Below, in pieces: positions 8,251-15,386 of a stretch of 64,000 bases of DNA. Position 1 is the stretch's first letter; every line of letters begins with the position of its first letter. The notes under the pieces were generated by a model. It worked only from the letters and a program-made list of their open reading frames with translations. It did not search any database and was not told the DNA's origin. The translations under genes were made by a program, and so were the position numbers. The stretch spans positions 1-64,000 of the forward strand of contig DASTSN010000031.1 in NCBI GenBank assembly GCA_035760665.1. The letters run 5' to 3'. The stretch is from DASTSN01 sp035760665 (GTDB lineage: Bacteria; Bacteroidota; Bacteroidia; Chitinophagales; Chitinophagaceae).

Positions 8251-9540
8251 TTAATAATGTACTTCTCCTACCAGGAAAACACTGCCGCAAACAAGCACCA
8301 GGTCTCCTTTCGCCGCTTTTTGTTTTGCCGCAGCCAGTGCAGTATTTACATCCGGGTAAGTTGCTCCGTGTAAACCTTTTGCCAGTGCCTTTGCCTGGAG
8401 TTCAGCAGCGTCAAGAGCCCGTGGAATCTGTGCCCTTGTGAAATAATACTGAGCTGTCGCTGGTAGTAAGGAAAGCACTTCGTCAATGTCTTTATCTTTC
8501 ACCACGCCCAGCACGATATGCAGGCTGGTATGACTGGTCAGTTCAACCTGTTCTGTTAGTTGCCTGATGCCATCGGGATTGTGTGCTACATCCAGCACCA
8601 CCAATGGGTGTTGCTGAATCATTTCCCAGCGTCCATGCAAGCCCGTTATTTTTTTACTATGTCGTAAACCTGTTGTAACAGCTTCGTCAGGCAGGTGCCA
8701 GCCTGATTTTTTTAACTGGGCAATGGCTTCAAGAACAGTCAGTAGGTTTTTCACCTGGTAAATGCCAGGCAGGTCAAGCTGAAAAAGATGATGGTCTGTT
8801 TTATGCTCTTCGGCTACCTCTACTGTCAGTACTTGTTTTTGCCAGGACCAGTCCACAGCCTGGCGTTTTTGCGAGGCAATGTTCAGGGTTGCGTTCCGCT
8901 CCCGGGCCGTCTTTTCAAATACAGGGATGGTTTCCGGCAGTACTTCTCCAATCACAACGGGAACGTCCTGTTTAATGATACCGGCTTTTTCAAAGGCAAT
9001 TTTATCCAGTGTATCACCCAGGAGGTTCATATGATCCATACCGATATTGGTGATGACAGAAAGTTCTGGCGTGATAATATTGGTACTGTCCAACCGTCCG
9101 CCCAGTCCTGTTTCGATAATCGCAATGTCCACTTGTTCATTGGCAAACAAGGTAAAGGCCATGGCTACCGTGATTTCAAAAAAAGAAGGTTGTATGCGTT
9201 CGATTTCGGGAATAAGTTGCTGGGTGAAATCCGTGACAAATTCGCGGCTGATCATCTCGCCGTTTATTTTTATTCTTTCGCGGAAGTCTTTCAGGTGTGG
9301 TGAGGTGTACAAGCCTGTTTTGTAACCGGCTGTTTGAAAAATGGCCGCCAGCATATGACTCACAGAGCCCTTCCCGTTGGTGCCGGCAATATGAACTGTT
9401 TTGATTTTTGTTTGCGGTTCCTGCAGTATATGGCACAACTCGCGGATATTGGTCAGTTCTTTTTTAATGGCCAGTTCACCAATGCGGCTGAACATGGGCA
9501 GTTTGGTATAGAGAAAGTCAATGGTTTGTTCGTAGTTCAT
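8251..9540 (-). CDS. folC: bifunctional dihydrofolate/folylpolyglutamate synthase
   Basis: FolC adds glutamate to dihydropteroate and folates. The P-loop GTNGKGSVSHMLAAIF is near residue 50, followed by YTSPHLKDFRERI and the ETGLGGRLDSTN motif of the Mur ligase-like fold. The C-terminal domain carries VLDVAHNPDGI. MNYEQTIDFLYTKLPMF at 9540 is the usual N-terminus, and an in-frame ATG at 9549 adds only three residues. It lies downstream of the TonB-like gene on the same strand, separated by a strong terminator. Confidence 0.95.
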   Translation of the reverse strand: MNYEQTIDFLYTKLPMFSRIGELAIKKELTNIRELCHILQEPQTKIKTVHIAGTNGKGSVSHMLAAIFQTAGYKTGLYTSPHLKDFRERIKINGEMISREFVTDFTQQLIPEIERIQPSFFEITVAMAFTLFANEQVDIAIIETGLGGRLDSTNIITPELSVITNIGMDHMNLLGDTLDKIAFEKAGIIKQDVPVVIGEVLPETIPVFEKTARERNATLNIASQKRQAVDWSWQKQVLTVEVAEEHKTDHHLFQLDLPGIYQVKNLLTVLEAIAQLKKSGWHLPDEAVTTGLRHSKKITGLHGRWEMIQQHPLVVLDVAHNPDGIRQLTEQVELTSHTSLHIVLGVVKDKDIDEVLSLLPATAQYYFTRAQIPRALDAAELQAKALAKGLHGATYPDVNTALAAAKQKAAKGDLVLVCGSVFLVGEVHY

Positions 9541-9604
9541 GTGCCGCAAAAGTAGCAGGAATCGCTAAATGGAAATTTAGCCGGCTGGAATAATTTACCA
9601 GCAA

Positions 9605-9636
9605 AAAAAAGCAACCCGTTTGCAGGTTGCTTTTTT
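9605..9636 (-). terminator. rho-independent terminator, possibly bidirectional
   Basis: AAAAAAGCAACC at 9605-9616 pairs perfectly with GGTTGCTTTTTT at 9625-9636 around an 8-base loop. On the minus strand it ends the TonB-like transcript before folC. Confidence 0.85.
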
Positions 9637-9652
9637 ACGGTTGGTTTTTTGG

Positions 9653-10543
9653 TTATCCGCCCAATAAGAAATTAAATTCATAGACTACGGTTGATTCTTC
9701 ATCCGCCTTATTAAATCTGTTACGGCGCAGCCATTCTTTAATAATATCAATTGCCTGGCCGCTGGTATAGGTAGAGCCTCTTGTAGCCCGGATAAAGGTG
9801 CCGATACCGTCTGGAGACACTTTTATTTCGGCAAATACCTTTCCCCGAAGGTTTTCTCCGGCATCCATTGATTTTGGATTAATCACCACCCGGTTTCCGC
9901 TTACCCTTCGCGGGCCCGCGCCAGTGCCACTGCCGGAACCATTGCCGCCACCTGCACCTGTGCCTGTGCCACCGCCGCTGCCACTGCCCGTTCCCACACC
10001 ATTGCCTGTGCCACTGCCACCACTTTTATCATAATTGTCTGCCACGCCACCACCTTTACCTGTACCGCCTACTGTACGGCCCAAGACAGCTTTCGGCTTG
10101 GGTGGTGCCGGCGTTTCTACTACCGCCTTAGGCTTAACTTTTGTTGAGGCTGTGTTATCATTAATTTTTGTCGCAGTCGGCTTGGGATTATCTGGTTTTA
10201 TGACAGGCACCGTGCTTTTATCATTATCGTCGGTTTCCATGTCTTTCACTTCTTCGTTTGTGCCTTGCTGTGGTGGTGAGTAGGCAGTGCCTCGTTCGCC
10301 AGAGGCCTGAACAGGATTACCACCGCCGCCACCGCCACCAAGAACAGTGGATGCCGGTTCATCGGGGATATTCAGGTCAACCAGGATGCCGTCTTCCTTG
10401 GGTTGAATGGGCAGGGTGGGGAGTGGCCATTTTAATAAAAACATCAGCAGCAACATACAGCCGGTAAAAGCAGCCGTAATCAGCGATGCCTGCGTATTTT
10501 TTCTTGCTTCAAAGGGATCTGTCATGTATAAGGCGTTATCCAT
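9653..10543 (-). CDS. TonB-like energy transducer with glycine-rich periplasmic linker
   Basis: A short cytoplasmic N-terminus is followed by one membrane segment (about residues 22-38, ITAAFTGCMLLLMFLLKW). Then comes a long periplasmic region rich in Pro, Lys and Gly. The Gly/Ser/Thr stretch at about 165-210 is low complexity. The last 75 residues (VFAEIKVSPDGIGTF...YEFNFLLGG) look like a divergent TonB C-terminal domain. It probably couples proton motive force to outer membrane transport, but ExbB/ExbD are not adjacent. ATG 10525 (MTDPFEARK) is an alternative start. Confidence 0.75.
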   Translation of the reverse strand: MDNALYMTDPFEARKNTQASLITAAFTGCMLLLMFLLKWPLPTLPIQPKEDGILVDLNIPDEPASTVLGGGGGGGNPVQASGERGTAYSPPQQGTNEEVKDMETDDNDKSTVPVIKPDNPKPTATKINDNTASTKVKPKAVVETPAPPKPKAVLGRTVGGTGKGGGVADNYDKSGGSGTGNGVGTGSGSGGGTGTGAGGGNGSGSGTGAGPRRVSGNRVVINPKSMDAGENLRGKVFAEIKVSPDGIGTFIRATRGSTYTSGQAIDIIKEWLRRNRFNKADEESTVVYEFNFLLGG

Positions 10544-10708
10544 GCAAAGGTAACTTTTACTGTTGTGCCGGTGCTGCTGCTTTTTTACACACCTGTTATT
10601 AACGAATCAAAGTCCATGCAACTTATACAATATGCGATATAAGAAATGTTAAGATTCGCAGCCCGTAAAATTAAGTATCCTGGTTTGCCTGCAATGACAA
10701 ATGATAAA

Positions 10709-11659
10709 CTATGCTGAACGATTCGTAGGCAATTGCCTGTTCTTTTGTGAAAAAAACAGTGTGCCATTCGCTGCGAGGAGGCCGGAAAAAATGAGCAGCA
10801 TACCGGCCAGTTGTTCCGGGAAAAATTTTTCATGTAAAAAGAAAACGGCTTCGGCCGTGCTGAATAAGGGAATCAGGTTGCCAAAAAGGGCAGTACGACC
10901 AGCGCCGAGGTATCCAATAGCAATATTCCAGAGAAAAAACGATAACACAGAAGCGCCTGCCCCCAGGTAAAGGATTACCATCACCAGGCCCGGGTTCCAG
11001 TTTACCGCTGGCTGAATAGAATTTTCCCACAGGTAAAAAGGCAACAGCAATGCTGTACCAATCCAGAAAGTGGAAAACAAAAAACTGATGGCTGGCAGAT
11101 CGGCCGGTTTTTTTCGGGCCAGAATGTTGTATACTGCAAACCAAAAAGCTGCCAGTAACACCCATCCATCACCGGCGGAAAATGTAAATCCCAGGAGGTT
11201 TTGCCAGTTGCCCTTGCTCATCAGTAATAATATACCGGCGAGGCAGGTGATCATACCAGCAATTTTTAAAAATCCGATTTTTTCTTTTAGAAAAATGCGG
11301 GCAAGAATAATTGACATGACTGGCGAGGAAGTTGTGCCGATCAAAGCCAGGTTGATGGCAGAAGTGTAATGCCCGGCGATATATACAAACGTATTAAAGA
11401 GTGATACACCGGTGACGGCAGCGGCAATAATCAGTTTACGGTTTTGCCAGATTTTTTCCCGGTTTGTTCGCAGGTATTTGAAAGAGAAAGGCAGTAACAC
11501 GAGCGACGCGGTAAGCCAGCGGAAAAAGGCAAGGCTGACAGGCGGAATTTTACCCGCTACGCCACGTGCCACAATGAAATTGCCGGACCAAATGAATGTA
11601 GCCAGAACAGCCAGGCCAATGCCAGTGAAATGGTTTCGTTTGGTGACAGAAAAATTCAT
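10709..11659 (-). CDS. EamA/DMT-superfamily transporter
   Basis: A 316-residue inner membrane protein with ten predicted hydrophobic segments in two EamA repeats. The first repeat begins with GIGLAVLATFIWSGNFIVARG and the second with GDGWVLLAAFWFAVYNIL. The AFFRWLTASLVLLPF and YLGAGASVLSFFLWNIAI segments are typical of drug/metabolite exporters. The start is 8 bases after the end of the radical SAM gene, so it is likely the last gene of that leftward operon. The substrate is unknown. Confidence 0.88.
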   Translation of the reverse strand: MNFSVTKRNHFTGIGLAVLATFIWSGNFIVARGVAGKIPPVSLAFFRWLTASLVLLPFSFKYLRTNREKIWQNRKLIIAAAVTGVSLFNTFVYIAGHYTSAINLALIGTTSSPVMSIILARIFLKEKIGFLKIAGMITCLAGILLLMSKGNWQNLLGFTFSAGDGWVLLAAFWFAVYNILARKKPADLPAISFLFSTFWIGTALLLPFYLWENSIQPAVNWNPGLVMVILYLGAGASVLSFFLWNIAIGYLGAGRTALFGNLIPLFSTAEAVFFLHEKFFPEQLAGMLLIFSGLLAANGTLFFSQKNRQLPTNRSA

Positions 11660-11667
11660 GCATGAAT

Positions 11668-12963
11668 TTAATGGGCAAAATCAACTTCGTATCGTCCTTT
11701 TATCCGTTCGATTGGCGGGTTAAAATATCCAAATTTCAGAGCAGGAAATTCTTCCCTGATGAGTTGTAACAAATTACTGACGCCAAGGCATTCGCCGGTC
11801 TGGGTTACACCAATTTTTCCAAGATACCAATCCGGATCGATATTGAAATTTCGCCACTGGATCATACGCAAGCCCGTATCTTTTATCAGCTTTCTAAGGG
11901 CCTCGTATTCCTCCACGCTGTCAGTCATGCCCGGAAAGACAAAGTAATTAATCGAAGTCCAGCCGCCAAAACTGTTTACAATTTTGAGGCTTTCCACAAT
12001 ATCATCAAAGTCGTAATTATTGGGCCGGTAATAAGGCATATAAATTTCCCGTCGTGCTGAGTTGGTACTGACACGGATGGAATTCAGGCCGGCTTCGCAG
12101 AGGGCTTTTACTGCTTCAGGTTTCGACCCATTGGTATTGATATTAATGCTGCCTTTTACTGTGTGTTTCCTGATCTCGCGGATGCTGTCACGGATTGTTT
12201 CCCACATCAGCAAGGGCTCTCCCTCGCAGCCCTGTCCGAAACTAATGATAGGATAGGGGGCGCTTTCCAGGTGGGGAACCGTATACTCCACAATTTCTTC
12301 CATCGTTGGTTTAAAGCTGAGCCTGTCCTGGGTGGATACAATCGGTTCTTCATCGGGTTGTAAGGAAATACAACCAACGCAGTTGGCATTACAGGCCGGT
12401 GATGCCGGTACCGGGCACTCCCAGCGCTGCAAAAAATAATTTCTGGCGGCCGGGCAATGATACGTCAATGCGCAATTGTTGGCAAGATGCGCCACCAGCC
12501 TGTTGTGCGGGTATGCTTGCAGTAATTGTTGCACGCCGGACTCCACCTTTTGCTGGTCGTATCCTTCACAATCCTGCCGTATATCCTGTTCGATGCGGGT
12601 AGCTGGTACATAAAATTTATTTTTCTGCCAGCCAACGGCAGTATAACAAAAAAGCGGTAACGTTGGTGCGCCGGGTGCTGTTTCATAGGCGGCTAAATAA
12701 AAACCGGTGTGTGCCGGCGGAATAAAGGCCGCAACGGCCCAGCCTTTCTCACAAAGCCGCATCTCGCCTGTTTTCACATCAATGCCGATACCTCTTCTGC
12801 CGGGCAATTCATACAGCTGACCGCCATCCGGGAGCTCGATCCAATCTTTTTCCGGAACCGGCAAGGCATCCCAGCCGCTGCGGCCGGTGGCAAAGAGCGA
12901 TGTATCTTCAAAAATATTACCAGCGCCGTCTGAATAGAGAATATAAGGTGATTGTTTTAACAT
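11668..12963 (-). CDS. radical SAM protein with long N-terminal domain, function unknown
   Basis: With the start at MLKQSPYILYSD the protein has 431 residues. The 4Fe-4S motif CNANCVGC (Cys191, Cys195, Cys198) lies after a 190-residue N-terminal domain that I do not recognise. That domain has two further Cys just before the cluster (CALTYHC). After the cluster come the GQGCEGEPLL motif, INTNGSKPEAV and IRVSTNSARREIY, all typical of a partial TIM barrel. It sits between a membrane protein and an EamA transporter in a leftward cluster headed by an arginase-family gene. Substrate not inferred. Confidence 0.8.
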   Translation of the reverse strand: MLKQSPYILYSDGAGNIFEDTSLFATGRSGWDALPVPEKDWIELPDGGQLYELPGRRGIGIDVKTGEMRLCEKGWAVAAFIPPAHTGFYLAAYETAPGAPTLPLFCYTAVGWQKNKFYVPATRIEQDIRQDCEGYDQQKVESGVQQLLQAYPHNRLVAHLANNCALTYHCPAARNYFLQRWECPVPASPACNANCVGCISLQPDEEPIVSTQDRLSFKPTMEEIVEYTVPHLESAPYPIISFGQGCEGEPLLMWETIRDSIREIRKHTVKGSININTNGSKPEAVKALCEAGLNSIRVSTNSARREIYMPYYRPNNYDFDDIVESLKIVNSFGGWTSINYFVFPGMTDSVEEYEALRKLIKDTGLRMIQWRNFNIDPDWYLGKIGVTQTGECLGVSNLLQLIREEFPALKFGYFNPPIERIKGRYEVDFAH

Positions 12964-12993
12964 CAGTAGTAAATTGCCTGCAAAATTCGGCAA

Positions 12994-13581
12994 TTATCCG
13001 GCACGATGCAGTTTTTCCCTGCAAAAACGGTTAAAGTCCGCTTCATCCGGCAGTGCAGTATCCAGGTCTACTTCAGCCTGCAGCAGTTTATTGTTTCGAA
13101 AATCAATGGTCAGCATACCATCTTTCAATACCATATTGTTCAGCTCTGTCCATTTGATTGTGCGGTTTAGCAAAGAAGGATAAATAATTTTTTCGTTGGT
13201 TACAGAAACACGGATGGTTTTTTGTGATTGACGCTCAAGCAGCAAAAAAAGCAGGTTCAGCGCGGCAGCCCAATATTGTCCCAGGGCTACTGCAAAAACT
13301 GTCGCGGCACTAAAACCTATTGTAAAAAAGAATTTGTTTTGTTGAAAAGCCTGGTGAAAAAATTTGAGAAAGAGAATACCAAATGTTACCAGTACGGCAG
13401 CTGCTGCAATCGCTTTTTGAGATCTGCCGGTGGCGCTAAAGCTGATGTACACGAAAAAAAGAATGTTAATGACTTGTATAAAAAAACTGATCCGGTTGTA
13501 TTGCTGTATTTTATCGTTTTTCAGCACCAGTTCGTAAACGGGCTTGCCGGGTGCTGGGTGCTGTTCCGTTAACTGTTGCAT
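12994..13581 (-). CDS. hypothetical membrane protein
   Basis: A 195-residue protein with four likely membrane segments (about residues 32-50, 58-76, 84-102 and 104-114). A C-terminal soluble part has strands (KIIYPSLLNRTIKWTELNNMVLKDGMLTIDF) that resemble a PH-like domain as found in bacterial membrane proteins. The start overlaps the end of the arginase-family gene by 13 bases, so the two are probably translationally coupled. Function unknown. Confidence 0.65.
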   Translation of the reverse strand: MQQLTEQHPAPGKPVYELVLKNDKIQQYNRISFFIQVINILFFVYISFSATGRSQKAIAAAAVLVTFGILFLKFFHQAFQQNKFFFTIGFSAATVFAVALGQYWAAALNLLFLLLERQSQKTIRVSVTNEKIIYPSLLNRTIKWTELNNMVLKDGMLTIDFRNNKLLQAEVDLDTALPDEADFNRFCREKLHRAG

Positions 13582-14612
13582 GCAACAAGTATATTACACA
13601 ATTTAAACAAAACCCGTGCGCCTACATTGGCGTCCCATTCCAATTCACCAACACCAACCTCAGTTAGGTCGAATCCGATAATTTTCCGGCCGCTGGCAAC
13701 AATTTTATTGATCAGGTAAAATACTTGTTCGGCTTCAAAACCGCCGGGTACCGGTGTGCCGGTGTGCGGGCATAATGACGGTTTCAACCCGTCAATATCA
13801 AAACTGATATGTACTTTTTCTGGGAGTTTGGTTACAATTTCTTCGGCAATTTGTTTCCAGCTTTGTCCTTCGTACTGCCGGTGTTTGATTTCGCGGTCTA
13901 AATAGGTGATGATGCGGTAATGACTGTTTTTTACAATATCCCATTCGGCAGGACTGTAATCACGTACGCCTATTTGTACCAGTGTTTTCAGTGCGGGAAT
14001 TTCTTTAAGGGCATTATACATCACACTGGCATGTGAATAGGTAAATCCCATATAGGCTTCCCGCAAATCACAATGCGCGTCAATTTGTAGAATGCCAAAG
14101 TCACCATGTTTTTCGGCTATGGCTTTAAAATTGCCCAGCGCCACGCTGTGATCGCCGCCTATAACGGCCACCAGTTTTCCTCGGTTCAGCAGGGCTTTAC
14201 ATTGCTCATACACCCAGTTATTCAGGTATTCGCTGCCCTCGTTAACTTCGTTCAATGTTTTGAACATAAACAGGTTTTCTGCCACATCTTCCTGCCGTGA
14301 TATGTAATCGATGTATAACTCCGCTTCTTTGCGCAGGTAATCACTCTTCAGCAATATTTTTTTATCCGGCTGCCGCATAAAAAAACCCTGCTTCCAGGCT
14401 TCCGGAAATTCAGGATCAAAAACATCCACCTGCAGGCTGGCCCTGAATATATGGTCCGCCGCACGGGCGGTACCGGCCTGGGAACTAACGGTTACCTCCC
14501 AGGGAACAGGGATAATCACAATACGGGCGTCTTCTTCGGATAGAGGTAAACCAAAAATATTATTCTCGGGATTCCCTACAGCATTCGGGTCAAATTGCGA
14601 AAGGTCAGTCAT
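13569..14612 (-). CDS. arginase/agmatinase-family ureohydrolase
   Basis: The dinuclear manganese ligands of the ureohydrolase fold are all present. They are His in GGDHSVALG, the pair in QIDAHCDLR, and Asp in SFDIDGLKPS. From MTDLSQFDPNAVGNPE the protein is 347 residues, a little longer than bacterial agmatinases. Extra N-terminal starts exist at 14657 and 14678. Whether it acts on agmatine, arginine or another guanidino compound is not decided by sequence. aguA and aguB at 20.8-22.7 kb would offer a second agmatine route. It is the first gene of a four-gene leftward cluster. Confidence 0.85.
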   Translation of the reverse strand: MTDLSQFDPNAVGNPENNIFGLPLSEEDARIVIIPVPWEVTVSSQAGTARAADHIFRASLQVDVFDPEFPEAWKQGFFMRQPDKKILLKSDYLRKEAELYIDYISRQEDVAENLFMFKTLNEVNEGSEYLNNWVYEQCKALLNRGKLVAVIGGDHSVALGNFKAIAEKHGDFGILQIDAHCDLREAYMGFTYSHASVMYNALKEIPALKTLVQIGVRDYSPAEWDIVKNSHYRIITYLDREIKHRQYEGQSWKQIAEEIVTKLPEKVHISFDIDGLKPSLCPHTGTPVPGGFEAEQVFYLINKIVASGRKIIGFDLTEVGVGELEWDANVGARVLFKLCNILVACNS

Positions 14613-14784
14613 CGCAGAGGTGATTTTAAAAGCCTGCAAGTTAAACTCCTTTACCATTGCGGCAAAATGATGTGGCACATTGTGGATATTTGACGGGCGT
14701 GCTGTTGCAAAAAATTGGAAAAAACAAAGTTGGCTAGCAGGACGAAGCAGCTGTTTTTTAAACTATTTATCACATTTTTTGACC

Positions 14785-14792
14785 TACTTTTG
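14785..14792 (+). promoter_or_regulatory. -7 element TACTTTTG upstream of ccmE
   Basis: A perfect TAnnTTTG match followed by a leader of about 140 bases to ccmE. It is the best promoter candidate for the ccmE-ccmF pair. Confidence 0.5.
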
Positions 14793-14831
14793 CATGCTGT
14801 TAGAGTTGTTATAAAAATGCTGGCATCTTTT

Positions 14832-14858
14832 GCTAATCATTTGTACTGATTGATTAGC
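14832..14858 (+). promoter_or_regulatory. inverted repeat in the ccmE leader
   Basis: GCTAATCA at 14832-14839 is the exact reverse complement of TGATTAGC at 14851-14858, with an 11-base loop. It lies between the promoter element and the ccmE start, so it may be a regulator site or an RNA hairpin. No uridine tract follows. Confidence 0.4.
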
Positions 14859-14936
14859 ATTACCCTGGCAGTTTTTCACAGCAGGCATCCGGCAAAAATT
14901 CAGCTGCGAAGAGCGGTGACCAAAATAAATAAACCG

Positions 14937-15380
14937 ATGAAAAAAATTCACATAGTCTTACTGGTTTTGATAGCGGCTGCGATCGCTGTATTGATCAGTT
15001 TTCTGAAAACCACAGCCACTTACGACACGATTGAGACGGCCAAAAGCAAACCCGGGAAATTTGTGCACCTGATTGCCAAACTGGATACACGGGAACCTGT
15101 GCAATACGATGCGTTAAACAATCCAAACTATTTAAGTTTTACTGCCATAGATTCGCTGGGCGGAACGGTGAAAGTGGTGTATCATAATCCGAAACCGGAT
15201 AACCTGGAACACAGCGACAGGCTGGTGTTGAAAGGTTCCATGCAGGGCGATCATTTTGAATGCAAAGAAATTATGATGAAATGCCCCAGCAAGTACAAGG
15301 ATGATATGAAAATGGCAGAAAAAAATCTGCCGACTACCATGAACACGACTCCTGCCAAACCGGAAGAAGTAAAATATTAA
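14937..15380 (+). CDS. ccmE: cytochrome c maturation heme chaperone CcmE, CxxxY variant
   Basis: CcmE carries heme to the CcmF lyase on the periplasmic side. The 147-residue protein has one N-terminal membrane anchor (about 4-23) and a small beta-barrel (OB-fold) domain. In the best-known CcmE the heme is attached to His in HxxxY. Here the aligned motif is CPSKY (Cys116, Tyr120), the CxxxY form known from Desulfovibrio and archaea. ATG 14937 (MKKIHIVLLV) is chosen because upstream residues in the longer ORF look non-coding. ccmF follows after 6 bases. Confidence 0.87.
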   Translation: MKKIHIVLLVLIAAAIAVLISFLKTTATYDTIETAKSKPGKFVHLIAKLDTREPVQYDALNNPNYLSFTAIDSLGGTVKVVYHNPKPDNLEHSDRLVLKGSMQGDHFECKEIMMKCPSKYKDDMKMAEKNLPTTMNTTPAKPEEVKY

Positions 15381-15386
15381 ACCAGG

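Noticed and set aside
9798..10283. Pro/Val-rich open frames on the plus strand
   Set aside because: They are antisense to the Gly-rich linker of the TonB-like gene, whose base composition keeps other frames open.
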